DNA from: Cryobacterium sp. Y50 | Lineage (GTDB): Bacteria; Actinomycetota; Actinomycetes; Actinomycetales; Microbacteriaceae | Reading direction: 5' to 3' | DNA: 64,000 nt | Assembly: GCF_002929805.1 (NCBI RefSeq) | Contig: NZ_PJJM01000093.1 | Span: 36,586 to 100,585 of the forward strand | In this document: in pieces, positions 9,500 through 17,486 of the stretch | How the letters are laid out: every line of letters begins with the position of its first letter | How positions within the stretch are numbered: position 1 is the first letter of the stretch | Notes under the pieces: generated by a model | The model's database searches: none | The model's input: the letters and a program-made list of their open reading frames with translations, nothing else | Told to the model about the DNA's origin: nothing | Translations under genes and position numbers: made by a program

Positions 9500-10444
9500 C
9501 TAGGCCGGCTCAAGCGAGCTGCGGCGCGGCGCGAGGCCGGAGGTGACCATATCGATCATCAGGATGATCAAGGCGACCCAGACCAGGGCAAATCCGGCCC
9601 AGCGTTCGAGCGGCATCGCCTCGTTCAGAATGACCACACCGACGAGAAATTGAATGACCGGCGCGACGAATTGAATGAGCCCGAGCACCGTCAGCGGCAA
9701 GCGCCGGGCGGCTGCGGCGAAGAGCAGCAGGGGAACAGCGGTGATGACCCCGGCCGCGAGCAGTCCCACCGTGTGCCAAGGTGACACGGTTCCAAAGGTG
9801 AGGCCGGACATGCTGGAGACGACCAGAAGCTGGATGATGGCGACCGGGGCCAGCCAGGCCGTTTCGAGGGTGAGGCCGGTGACGGCATCGACGTTGGGGC
9901 CGACCCGCTTCTTGATCAGCCCGTAGAACCCGAAGGAGAACGCGAGAATGAGCGAGATCCAAGGCAGTGAGCCGTAGCCGACCGCGAGCACGATCACGGC
10001 GAGAAAACTGATGCCGATGGCCACCCATTGCAAGCGGCGCAACCGTTCGCGCAGCACGAAGACGCCCAGCAGCACGGTGACGATCGGGTTGATGAAGTAA
10101 CCAAGGGCCGCTTCAACGACGTGCCCAGTGGTCGCGGCGATCACGTAGGTCTGCCAGTTGACGAAGATGAACGCACCGGCCAGGCCCATGGTCCAGACCA
10201 GGCGCGGCTGCCGCAGGGCATGCCCGAGTACGGTCCAGGTTCGGGTGACGGTAATGATCAGGGCGCAGAAAACGAGAGAAAACAGAACTCGCCAGGCTAC
10301 GATTTCGAAGGCGCCGGAGGGGATAAGCAGCAGAAAATAGAGGGGCAGCAGGCCCCAGAGGCCGTATGCGAGGCCGCCGAAGATGAGACCGGTGCGGTGG
10401 GTCGCGCGAGCCGTCGAGTCGGCCCGTGCAGCGGCATCCTTCAT
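9500..10444 (-). CDS. rarD: RarD-type EamA/DMT transporter
   Basis: This multi-spanning inner-membrane protein (about 314 aa) has two EamA repeats. The opening GLIFGGLAYGLWGLLPLYF and the N-proximal VNWQTYVIAATTGHVVEAALGYFINP are characteristic of RarD. I use ATG 10444 because AGGGAG lies 7 bp before it; the longer frame from GTG 10465 would put the ribosome site inside the gene. RarD proteins are assigned to the drug/metabolite transporter superfamily, but the substrate is unknown. A strong terminator sits just upstream (10468-10500), so it needs its own promoter or read-through from groES. Confidence 0.9.
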   Translation of the reverse strand: MKDAAARADSTARATHRTGLIFGGLAYGLWGLLPLYFLLLIPSGAFEIVAWRVLFSLVFCALIITVTRTWTVLGHALRQPRLVWTMGLAGAFIFVNWQTYVIAATTGHVVEAALGYFINPIVTVLLGVFVLRERLRRLQWVAIGISFLAVIVLAVGYGSLPWISLILAFSFGFYGLIKKRVGPNVDAVTGLTLETAWLAPVAIIQLLVVSSMSGLTFGTVSPWHTVGLLAAGVITAVPLLLFAAAARRLPLTVLGLIQFVAPVIQFLVGVVILNEAMPLERWAGFALVWVALIILMIDMVTSGLAPRRSSLEPA

Positions 10445-10467
10445 AAATATTCTCCCTGGAGGCACAA

Positions 10468-10500
10468 AAACTCCCGAATGGCGAAGCCATCCGGGAGTTT
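10468..10500 (-). terminator. groES terminator
   Basis: AAACTCCCGAATGGC, then a short GAA loop, then GCCATCCGGGAGTTT forms a 15-bp stem with one mismatch and A/T-rich ends. It lies 32 bp downstream of the groES stop on the minus strand and only 24 bp before the rarD start. Confidence 0.85.
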
Positions 10501-10532
10501 CAGTCTAAAACCTAGGTAGTGAAGAAACCTAC

Positions 10533-10829
10533 TTAGCGAACGACTACAGCGAGCACGTCGCGAGCGGAGAGAACCAGAAGGTCATCGCCACCGAACTTGA
10601 CCTCGGTTCCGCCGTACTTGGAGTAGATGACCTTGTCGCCGACGGCGATGTCGAGGGGAACGCGGTTGCCGTTGTCGTCAATGCGGCCGGGGCCGACTGC
10701 AACAACTTCGCCCTCCTGGGGCTTTTCCTTTGCGGTGTCAGGAATGACCAGACCTGATGCGGTGGTCTGCTCTGCGTCGACCTGCTTGATGACGATGCGA
10801 TCCTCGAGCGGCTTGATGGAGACCGACAC
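10533..10829 (-). CDS. groES: Co-chaperonin GroES
   Basis: This is the 98-aa GroES cap subunit of the GroEL chaperonin. The protein opens with [35 protein letters not shown] in pieces typical of the family, and ends with [26 protein letters not shown]. The GTG at 10829, with AGAGG 6 bp upstream, gives the standard length; the longer upstream frame is non-homologous. No groEL follows: the next gene is rarD after a terminator. Two CIRCE-type inverted repeats upstream indicate HrcA control. Confidence 0.97.
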   Translation of the reverse strand: MSVSIKPLEDRIVIKQVDAEQTTASGLVIPDTAKEKPQEGEVVAVGPGRIDDNGNRVPLDIAVGDKVIYSKYGGTEVKFGGDDLLVLSARDVLAVVVR

Positions 10830-10854
10830 GGTTGACCTCTTTCTAAGACTTGGG

Positions 10855-10881
10855 TTAGCAGACTCACAGCGAGAGTGCCAA
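10855..10881 (-). promoter_or_regulatory. Second, degenerate CIRCE-like element
   Basis: TTAGCA-G-ACTC (10855-10865) and GAGTGCCAA (10873-10881) resemble the CIRCE arms TTAGCACTC / GAGTGCTAA, with one extra base in the left arm and a 7-bp spacer. It lies 26 bp upstream of the groES GTG. Confidence 0.6.
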
Positions 10882-10900
10882 GTGAAGTTTAGAGGGGATG

Positions 10901-10927
10901 CTGGCACTCGCGCAACGTGAGTGCCAG
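10901..10927 (-). promoter_or_regulatory. CIRCE element (HrcA operator) for groES
   Basis: CTGGCACTC, nine bases, then GAGTGCCAG: a perfect inverted repeat with the canonical CIRCE spacing of 9, matching the consensus TTAGCACTC-N9-GAGTGCTAA at most positions. It lies 72 bp upstream of groES and 27 bp before the divergent methyltransferase gene, so HrcA could affect both. Confidence 0.88.
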
Positions 10928-10953
10928 ATCAGGCCGTTTGATACCGTTGCAGA

Positions 10954-12159
10954 ATGGATCGAACCGAGCTCGTTGAGCTGCTTTCCCCCGCGAGTTTACG
11001 GCTGCTGGATTCCCTGTCGCCCTACGATGCAAACGGTGATGTGTTGAAGCTCGTGAGCGAGCTGCGCAAGGCCGGGCATGCCCCCGGGCTCGTGTCGGCC
11101 GTGTTGAGCCAGTCGCGACTGCGGGCGAAGGCCGTAACCAAGTTCGGAGAATTTGCCGAGCGGATGCTGTTCACCGAGGCCGGTCTTGAGCAGGCGACCC
11201 GGTTACGGGTCGCAGCACTGCACGCCGGGCGATTCGCCGGACTGTCGGCAGCGCTCGGCCGCGCACCGAGGGTCGCGGACCTCGGCTGTGGCATCGGCGG
11301 CGACGCGATGGCCCTCGCCGCGATGGACCTGCCGATCGTGGCCGTCGACGCCGACGAGGTCACGGCGACGGTCGCGAGCTTCAACCTGGCACCGTTCCCC
11401 AATGCTTCCGCGTTACAGGCCGATGCGGAGAACGTTGACCTGGCCGATTTCGACGCGGTCTGGCTCGACCCGGCCCGGCGCACGAGCGGGCACAGCAACA
11501 CCAAGCGGCTGACCCGTTCCGAGGACTACTCCCCCTCGCTCGACTTCGCCTACCTGCTGGCGACGACGAAACCGCTCGGTATGAAGCTCGGTCCCGGCCA
11601 TGATCGCGACCAGATTCCGGTCGATGCGGAGGCCCAGTGGGTGTCGGTGGACGGCCAGCTGGTGGAGATGGGACTGTGGTTCGGCGCTCTCGCGCGCCCG
11701 GGCATCCGTCGTTCGGCGCTGCTTTTGACCCGGGATGGCGTACAGGAACTGACCGCTGGCGCCGACAGTGAAGACGTACCGGTGGGCGAGCTCGGCCACT
11801 ACGTCTACGAACCCGACGGCGCGGTCATTCGGGCGCGACTGATCGGCGACCTGGCCCGCTCGATGGAGGCCAGCATGCTGAGCGAGGGAATCGCCTACCT
11901 GACCAGCGACCTTTTGGTGCCGACGCCGTTCGCGAGCGCCTTTCGGGTGCTCGAGACGCTGTCGTTCGACGAGAAGAAGCTGCGACTGGCACTGCTTGAG
12001 CGGCGCATCGGAACGCTCGAGATCAAGAAGCGCGGTGTCGACGTTGATCCCGCGACGCTGCGCACTCGGTTGAAGCTCAAGGGGCCGGAAGTCGCGACGC
12101 TGATCTTGACCCGGGTGGCCGGGCATCGCGTCGCGCTGCTCGTGGAGCGTGTGCGCTAG
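10954..12159 (+). CDS. Class I SAM-dependent methyltransferase with THUMP-like C-terminal domain
   Basis: This 401-aa cytosolic protein has the SAM-binding motif I VADLGCGIGGDAMALA (about residues 107-122), the acidic motif II VAVDADE, and WLDPARRTSGH at about 170-180. The C-terminal IGTLEIKKRGVDVDPATLRTRLKLKG matches the THUMP-like domain that follows such methyltransferases in many bacteria. The substrate is unknown; an RNA target is likely from the domain but not shown. It is divergent from groES and its stop is 8 bp from the convergent DUF4190 gene. Confidence 0.88.
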   Translation: MDRTELVELLSPASLRLLDSLSPYDANGDVLKLVSELRKAGHAPGLVSAVLSQSRLRAKAVTKFGEFAERMLFTEAGLEQATRLRVAALHAGRFAGLSAALGRAPRVADLGCGIGGDAMALAAMDLPIVAVDADEVTATVASFNLAPFPNASALQADAENVDLADFDAVWLDPARRTSGHSNTKRLTRSEDYSPSLDFAYLLATTKPLGMKLGPGHDRDQIPVDAEAQWVSVDGQLVEMGLWFGALARPGIRRSALLLTRDGVQELTAGADSEDVPVGELGHYVYEPDGAVIRARLIGDLARSMEASMLSEGIAYLTSDLLVPTPFASAFRVLETLSFDEKKLRLALLERRIGTLEIKKRGVDVDPATLRTRLKLKGPEVATLILTRVAGHRVALLVERVR

Positions 12160-12167
12160 CGATTGGG

Positions 12168-12563
12168 CTATAGCAGGGGCAGTACCGTGTGGCTAATGTA
12201 GACGAGCCAGCCGACCGCGAGCAGAACCCCGACAATGCCGCTCGCGAGGCCGCTGCCCCAGAGGGCTCGCGCCCGATGCTCGGTAGTGCGCGCGATCAGG
12301 GCGAGAACAAGCGCGATGAGCGCGATCGGCAGGCCGAGCACGCCGAGCACGCCGAGCGCGAGCCCGACGAGACCGCAGACGACGGAGGCGACGGAGAGGC
12401 GGCGACGGCCAGTGATGCGCGCCACCTCGGCTTCGGTGTAGGTGTACGGCACGAACTCGGTGGGGGCAGTGACGGTCGATTCCCAGCTGAGCTGGCTACC
12501 CGGGGGCACGGGGGCACGGGTGTAGTCCCGATGCGTGTCGGAATCCTGGTGCGGTGTACTCAT
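12168..12563 (-). CDS. DUF4190-type small membrane protein
   Basis: This 131-aa protein has a polar N-terminal half (about 1-52) and two hydrophobic segments (LSVASVVCGLVGLALGVLGVLGLPIALIALVLAL and SGIVGVLLAVGWLVYISHTV) joined by the basic loop IARTTEHRARALWGSGLA. This layout matches DUF4190 proteins. The function is unknown. It lies 52 bp downstream of a second DUF4190-type gene on the same strand. Confidence 0.75.
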   Translation of the reverse strand: MSTPHQDSDTHRDYTRAPVPPGSQLSWESTVTAPTEFVPYTYTEAEVARITGRRRLSVASVVCGLVGLALGVLGVLGLPIALIALVLALIARTTEHRARALWGSGLASGIVGVLLAVGWLVYISHTVLPLL

Positions 12564-12615
12564 TGCTGTCCTCGTGCTGCGAACCGGCCAGCGACCGTTT
12601 CGCGGGGTGAGTCTG

Positions 12616-13065
12616 TTAGGGCTGGCTCACACCGACGTTGGCGGCAGCGATGAGCAGTGCGATCGAGCCGATGAGGATGAAGATCCCCACGACGAAGCCG
12701 AGGTAGCCGACAATCAGACCACCGAGGGCGAGGCCGTGGCCCTTTTCGCCGGTCTTCTTAATCTGGCTCAGGGCGATGTGGCCAGTGATGATGCCCACGA
12801 TCGAGATCGCGAGGATCGACGTAACGAGGGAGATAATCGACAGAACGTTGTACTTGTCCTGCGGGTTCTGCTGACCGTAGGGATTCTGGCCGTAAGCGGG
12901 AGCCTGGCCGTAGGCGGGAGCTTGGCCGTAGGCGGGAGGCTGTATGCCCGGCGCCGGATAACTCGAATCGGCGGGCGCGGTTGGGGGCGCACTCGCATCG
13001 GCCGGGTTTGAGTTCGTCGGGCCATTGTTCGTCGGTTCGACGGGAGGCTGGGTGGGATCAGACAT
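12616..13065 (-). CDS. DUF4190-type membrane protein with PAYGQ repeats
   Basis: This 149-aa protein has a Pro/Ala/Asn-rich N-terminus, three PAYGQ(A/N) repeats followed by PYGQQNPQ (about residues 43-70), then two membrane segments (VLSIISLVTSILAISIVGIITG and GLIVGYLGFVVGIFILIGSIALLIAA) with the loop HIALSQIKKTGEKGHGLALGG. The hydrophobic part matches DUF4190. Pro-Tyr-Gly-Gln repeats are common in actinobacterial membrane proteins, but their role is unknown. Confidence 0.8.
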   Translation of the reverse strand: MSDPTQPPVEPTNNGPTNSNPADASAPPTAPADSSYPAPGIQPPAYGQAPAYGQAPAYGQNPYGQQNPQDKYNVLSIISLVTSILAISIVGIITGHIALSQIKKTGEKGHGLALGGLIVGYLGFVVGIFILIGSIALLIAAANVGVSQP

Positions 13066-13147
13066 CTGCGGTCTCCTTCATAATTTCGTTCGGTGGTCGC
13101 CCTGCCAGATTATCCCGTTAGCGGGTGCCCGGCGACTGTGGCGCTAC

Positions 13148-14227
13148 TCAAACCTGAATCTGACCGACCGGCAGGGTGGAATCGGCGCCGAATTCAAGGG
13201 TCGAGGGCTCATGCCCGGCCATGATGAGTTGCGCGCCGAGGGCGGCGATCATGGCGCCATTGTCGGTGCAGAGCGAGAGCGGCGGGATGCGCAGGACGAC
13301 GCCGGCAGCATCCGTTCTCTCGGTGGCAACCTGGCGCAGTCGAGCGTTGGCGATGACGCCGCCGCCGAGCAGCAGCCGCGGCACGTCGTGGTCGGCGCAC
13401 GCGGCGAGAGCCTTGGTGAGCAAAATGTCGACCACCGCCTCCCGAAAACTCGCCGCGACATCGGCCGTCGGCACGGGCTCGCCGGCGTCCTGACGCTGTT
13501 CGACGAAGCGGGCGACCGAAGTCTTGAGGCCGGAAAAGGAGAAGTCGTAGCGGTGCGCGGCCATGTCCTTGGGCTGACTGAGTCCGCGCGGAAAGCGGAT
13601 GGCCTTCGGGTTGCCGTCGAAAGCGACCCGGTCGATCTGCGGCCCGCCGGGGTAGGGCAGGCCGAGCAACCGGGCGACCTTGTCGAAAGCTTCCCCGGCG
13701 GCGTCGTCGATGGTCTCACCGAGGAGCTCGACGTCGCTGACCAGGTCGCGCACGAGCAGCAACGAGGTGTGCCCGCCCGAGACGAGCAGCGCGATCGTCG
13801 GGTACTCGAGCGGCTCGGTGTCGTTGGTGCTGGTAGGGCCGCGCAGTAGGTCGGCACCGACGTGGCCGACGAGGTGGTTGACCGCATAAATCGGTTTGTC
13901 GAGGGCGACGGCGAGCGCCTTGGCGGCGCCGACCCCGACCATGAGGGCTCCGGAGAGCCCTGGGCCGCAGGTGACGGCGATGGCATCGAGATCGCTCAAG
14001 CGGATGCCAGCCTCGGCGACAGCCGCGTCGATGGCCGGTACGAGCTCATCGAGGTGGGCTCGAGCGGCAATTTCGGGCACGACACCGCCGTAGCGGGCGT
14101 GTTCGTCCATCGAGCTCGCGATGGTGTTGGAAAGCAGGCTGGTTCCGCGCACGATGCCGATGCCGGTCTCGTCACAGGAGGTCTCGATGCCGAGCACGAG
14201 CGGTTCGGTGCGGTTCATGGTCGTCAC
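13148..14227 (-). CDS. tsaD: tRNA N6-threonylcarbamoyladenosine transferase TsaD
   Basis: TsaD transfers the threonylcarbamoyl group to A37 of ANN-decoding tRNAs. The product carries [17 protein letters not shown], the metal-binding [18 protein letters not shown] region, VNHLVGH, and [14 protein letters not shown]. The GTG at 14227 overlaps the rimI stop; the in-frame ATG at 14218 ([10 protein letters not shown]) is an equally good start. It closes the leftward tsaE-tsaB-rimI-tsaD run, so t6A synthesis genes are together (TsaC is not in this window). Confidence 0.97.
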   Translation of the reverse strand: MTTMNRTEPLVLGIETSCDETGIGIVRGTSLLSNTIASSMDEHARYGGVVPEIAARAHLDELVPAIDAAVAEAGIRLSDLDAIAVTCGPGLSGALMVGVGAAKALAVALDKPIYAVNHLVGHVGADLLRGPTSTNDTEPLEYPTIALLVSGGHTSLLLVRDLVSDVELLGETIDDAAGEAFDKVARLLGLPYPGGPQIDRVAFDGNPKAIRFPRGLSQPKDMAAHRYDFSFSGLKTSVARFVEQRQDAGEPVPTADVAASFREAVVDILLTKALAACADHDVPRLLLGGGVIANARLRQVATERTDAAGVVLRIPPLSLCTDNGAMIAALGAQLIMAGHEPSTLEFGADSTLPVGQIQV

Positions 14228-14760
14228 GGATTCTTCGCGGATGCGGGTACGGTACTGGCAGGCACGGCTGGTTCTGGGGCGGTGAGCATAGATTCCAATT
14301 CTGGAATATTCAGGCGCATGACGATGGCGTCGACGTTGTCGGGCTGGTAGTAGCCGCGGCGCACGCCGACCTCCACGAACCCGAGCCGATCGTAGAGGCG
14401 CTGGGCGCCGGGGTTGTCGGCGCGCACTTCGAGAAACACCAGACGTGCACCGCGTTTGCGGGCCTCGGAGATGAGGGCCTGCATCAGGGTGCGTCCGAGG
14501 CCGTGACCGCGGGCCGAGTCGGTGACGGCCATGGTCTGGATGTCGCCCTCGGTAGCTCCCGGTGGGGCGAGCAGCCCGGCGTAGGCCTCAATGCTGCTCG
14601 GGTCGTCCGGCGAAAAGGCGACCAGGTAGTAGCAGGCCGGGTCGCCGAGATCTTGGGCCATCATCGGTGGCGACCAGGCATCGTTCTCGAAAATGCTGGT
14701 CTCGAGGTGCATGATCGCCGCAAGGTCGGCCTTGTGCGCACGGCGCAGCTGCCAGGTCAT
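14224..14760 (-). CDS. rimI: Ribosomal protein S18-alanine N-acetyltransferase-type GNAT
   Basis: This 178-aa GNAT protein has the acetyl-CoA loop [19 protein letters not shown] (about residues 84-102) and the RimI-type C-terminal motif [30 protein letters not shown]. RimI acetylates the N-terminus of S18. The assignment rests on these motifs and on its place between tsaB and tsaD. Its ATG overlaps the tsaB stop by 4 bp, and its stop overlaps tsaD. The C-terminal 20 residues ([15 protein letters not shown]) are an unusual tail. Confidence 0.93.
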   Translation of the reverse strand: MTWQLRRAHKADLAAIMHLETSIFENDAWSPPMMAQDLGDPACYYLVAFSPDDPSSIEAYAGLLAPPGATEGDIQTMAVTDSARGHGLGRTLMQALISEARKRGARLVFLEVRADNPGAQRLYDRLGFVEVGVRRGYYQPDNVDAIVMRLNIPELESMLTAPEPAVPASTVPASAKNP

Positions 14761-15392
14761 CGGCTGACCCGCTTGGGTCCGGCGGAGAGCGTGACGTCGG
14801 GTGAGCGCAGGTAGAGCGGTTCATTGGCGGCAAGCGGGCGCCGATGGGCGTAGCTGAGTTCGGCGACCAGGCCGAGTTCCCCGGCCGACACCGTGGCGGC
14901 GTCGAGGCGCGGCCAACCCGCGTGCTGCCAGTTCGGCGCGTCGAGCTCGGCCGGTTTGGCGAGTCCTGGTGGGCCGACGCGCACAGGTAGGCCGACGGCA
15001 TCCGCTTCGCTGTAGGCACTCCAGTAGATTTCGCGGCGGCGAGCGTCGGTGACGACGACGAGCGGGCCCGTGTGGCCGCGGCGGTAATGGCCGTAGGCGA
15101 TGGCGTCGTGGCTGATCACGGGCACGAGCGGCTTGCCGGCGCCGAGGGCGAACACGCTCGCCGAGGCGATGCCGACGCGCAGGCCGGTGAACGGGCCCGG
15201 GCCCATGCCGCCGACCACACCGGAGAGATCAGCCGAGGTGACCTTCGCCTCGCGGAGGCAGTCGAGAATGAACGGGCCGACGATTTCAGCGTGGCGCATG
15301 GTGTCTGGCTCGCCGCGCTCGGCGATGATCCCGCGCTCGAGGTCGACCACGGCGACGCTCGTGCCGGCAGAGGTATCGATGGCGAGTAGCAC
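14757..15392 (-). CDS. tsaB: t6A biosynthesis protein TsaB
   Basis: TsaB (211 aa) is the inactive ASKHA-fold partner of TsaD. The sequence has LLAIDTSAGTSVAVVD at the N-terminus and the family segment GVVGGMGPGPFTGLRVGIASA at about 60-80. GTG 15392 is the start. It overlaps rimI by 4 bp and follows tsaE after 96 bp. Confidence 0.95.
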   Translation of the reverse strand: MLLAIDTSAGTSVAVVDLERGIIAERGEPDTMRHAEIVGPFILDCLREAKVTSADLSGVVGGMGPGPFTGLRVGIASASVFALGAGKPLVPVISHDAIAYGHYRRGHTGPLVVVTDARRREIYWSAYSEADAVGLPVRVGPPGLAKPAELDAPNWQHAGWPRLDAATVSAGELGLVAELSYAHRRPLAANEPLYLRSPDVTLSAGPKRVSR

Positions 15393-15488
15393 CCGTTCAG
15401 CCTAGCTTTGATGCGGCAAGCACTTCGCGCGCGAGTCGCTGCGCGGGCGCAACCCGGTCATAAAGCGCACGACGGCTGAACGAAACTT

Positions 15489-16013
15489 TCACGCCGCAAA
15501 GTCGGTCGCATCTGCCCAGCGTGGCCCGTGACCGATCAACCGGACCGTGCGTGGTTCGTCAAGATCGTGATCCAGATCGAGAACGGATGCCACGGCATCC
15601 GCTTCGCTGATGGCCTCGGATCGGCCCTGCGGTCGCTCGATTTCAATGTCAAGCCAGGACTCGGTGATGCCGTCGAGCAGGCCGCGACCCCATTCGACGA
15701 CCACGATGGAGTGGGCGAAGTCGATGTCGAGGTCGTCGAGCTCCATGGCGCTGTTCAGACGGTAGGCGTCGACGTGCACGAACGGTGGCCCGCCGACGAG
15801 GCTCGGATGCGTGCGCGCGAGCACAAAGGTCGGGCTGGTGACGGCGCCGCGCACCTGCAATCCCTCGCCGAGGCCGCGAGTGAGGGTGGTCTTGCCCGCG
15901 CCTAGTGGCCCGGTGAGCACGATCAGGTCGCCGGCCCGCAGCGTATCCGCAAGGCCGATGCCGAAGCGGTGCATGGCGGCGGCATCGGGGATGGTGCGCG
16001 TGCGCTCAGCCAT
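15489..16013 (-). CDS. tsaE: t6A biosynthesis ATPase TsaE
   Basis: This 174-aa P-loop protein has Walker A GPLGAGKTTLTRGLGEGL, the threonine-rich SPTFVLARTH and VHVDAYRL, and VVVEWGRG, all typical of TsaE, the ATPase that recycles the TsaB-TsaD complex. ATG 16013 overlaps the alr stop by 8 bp; a much longer frame upstream is out of register with alr and non-homologous. The C-terminus contains an extra 20-25 residues (DLDHDLDEPRTVRLIG). Confidence 0.94.
   Translation of the reverse strand: MAERTRTIPDAAAMHRFGIGLADTLRAGDLIVLTGPLGAGKTTLTRGLGEGLQVRGAVTSPTFVLARTHPSLVGGPPFVHVDAYRLNSAMELDDLDIDFAHSIVVVEWGRGLLDGITESWLDIEIERPQGRSEAISEADAVASVLDLDHDLDEPRTVRLIGHGPRWADATDFAA
15582..15603. repeat. Inverted pair of the iterated ARCGGATGC motif
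   Basis: AACGGATGC (15582-15590) and GCATCCGCT (15595-15603) are 4 bp apart inside tsaE, the same arrangement and spacing as at 9041-9062. Confidence 0.75.
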
Positions 16014-17127
16014 GGATGTGCCGCCGGGGTACCCGGTGTCCGATGCGGGTGACGATCTCGTAGTTGATCGTGCCGGCGGCGTCGGCCCAGTCGGTCGCGC
16101 TCGGCGCTCCGGTGCTCGGGTCGCCGAACAGCACGACCGTGTCGCCGACGGCCACGCCCGGGTTGCCAGCTCCGAGATTGACCACGAACTGGTCCATCGC
16201 CACCCGCCCGACCAGCGGGTAGGTCGTGCCCTGAATCTGCACGAGCGCATTGCCGGAGGCCTGCCGCGGAATTCCGTCGGCGTAACCGAGCGGCACGAGC
16301 ACGAGCGTGGAGTCCTCCGGCGCCCGCCAGAGATAGTCGTAAGAGACACCGGCACCCGCGCTCACCCGGCGCACCAGGGCCACCCGGCCGCGCAGGGTCA
16401 TGGCCGGCACGAGCCCGAGGTCGGCCGAGGTCGCATCCTCAAACGGCGACAACCCGTACAGGGTGATACCCAGGCGAACCATCGAGAAACGCGCGGCTGG
16501 CAGCCGCAGCGCGGCCTCGGAGGAGGCGAGGTGCACGAGCGTCGGGGTCAACCCGGCGGCGCGAGCGGCGGCGACACCACGCTCGAAACACTCCAGCGCC
16601 TGCTGGTCATCGATAGCTGAGGCGTTGGCGAGGTGGCTCATCACGCCGTCGACGCGCAGCAGCCCGACCTGCTCAAGGGCCACGGCCAGCGCGAACACCT
16701 CGGCCCAGTCGCTTTCGTGCACACCGTTGCGGCTGAGCCCGGTCTCGAGTTTGAGATGAACGGATGCGCTCTGGCCGAGTTCCTTGGCTGCATCCGCTGC
16801 CCGTTGCAGTTGGAGCGCTGATGAGAGGCCGAGGGTGACGTCATCGTCGATGGCGGCGCTGAAATCGGCGTCTGGATCGTGCAGCCAGGCCAGGATCGGC
16901 GCGTCGATTCCGGCGTCACGCAGTTGCAGGGCTTCGTCGATGTCGGCCACGCCGAGCCAGTCGGCACCACCGGCGAGGGCGGCACGGGCAACCGGGACGG
17001 CGCCGTGGCCGTAGGCGTTGGCCTTCACCACGGCCATGGCGTGCGGGGTGCCGACCAGCTCGCGTAGGTGCGTCATATTGCTGCGGATCGCGGCGAGATC
17101 GATCACGGCCTCGCGAAACCCGCTCAT
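16006..17127 (-). CDS. alr: Alanine racemase
   Basis: Alr makes D-alanine for peptidoglycan with a PLP cofactor. The 373-aa product has the PLP-lysine motif AVVKANAYGHG (about residues 33-43) and the second catalytic tyrosine in GAGVSYDYLW. ATG 17127 forms an ATGA overlap with the acpS stop, which fixes the start; the longer frame adds only a basic non-homologous stretch. In many actinobacteria nnr lies between acpS and alr; here they are directly coupled. Confidence 0.96.
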   Translation of the reverse strand: MSGFREAVIDLAAIRSNMTHLRELVGTPHAMAVVKANAYGHGAVPVARAALAGGADWLGVADIDEALQLRDAGIDAPILAWLHDPDADFSAAIDDDVTLGLSSALQLQRAADAAKELGQSASVHLKLETGLSRNGVHESDWAEVFALAVALEQVGLLRVDGVMSHLANASAIDDQQALECFERGVAAARAAGLTPTLVHLASSEAALRLPAARFSMVRLGITLYGLSPFEDATSADLGLVPAMTLRGRVALVRRVSAGAGVSYDYLWRAPEDSTLVLVPLGYADGIPRQASGNALVQIQGTTYPLVGRVAMDQFVVNLGAGNPGVAVGDTVVLFGDPSTGAPSATDWADAAGTINYEIVTRIGHRVPRRHIHG

Positions 17128-17480
17128 CACTCCCCCTCGGCGACGACGAAAGCGCAAGCCACGCCGGCGTCGTGCGTCATGGTGACGTGCACCCGGCTGA
17201 TTCCGCGATCTGTCAGGGCTTGGCGGGCGGCCCCGCTGAGCTTGAATTCGGGGTTGCCGTGCGGGTCGTTCACGATTTCCATCTCTTGCCAGGTGGCCCC
17301 AGCGCTGTCGCCGAGGGCCTTGATCAGGGCTTCCTTGGCGGCGAAACGCGCGGCGAGCGAATGCGCCGGCAGTCTGCGTTCGCTCTCAGCGAACAAGCGC
17401 GGTACCAGGCCCGGCGTGCGCTCGACCTGGCGGGTGAACCGCGCCAGATCGACCACGTCGACCCCGATGCCCTTGATCAC
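17127..17480 (-). CDS. acpS: Holo-[acyl-carrier-protein] synthase
   Basis: AcpS (117 aa) attaches 4'-phosphopantetheine from CoA to acyl carrier protein. Visible motifs are GIGVDVVDLARF with the Mg-binding Asp, and FAAKEALIKALG with the conserved Glu. GTG 17480 gives the family length. It lies 6 bp after glmS and overlaps alr by 1 bp, so the three genes are probably one transcript. Confidence 0.96.
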   Translation of the reverse strand: MIKGIGVDVVDLARFTRQVERTPGLVPRLFAESERRLPAHSLAARFAAKEALIKALGDSAGATWQEMEIVNDPHGNPEFKLSGAARQALTDRGISRVHVTMTHDAGVACAFVVAEGE

Positions 17481-17486
17481 TGCGGG

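Noticed and set aside
16014-16355. N-terminal extension of tsaE
   Set aside because: It lies antiparallel in frame to alr coding sequence and has no TsaE similarity before ATG 16013.
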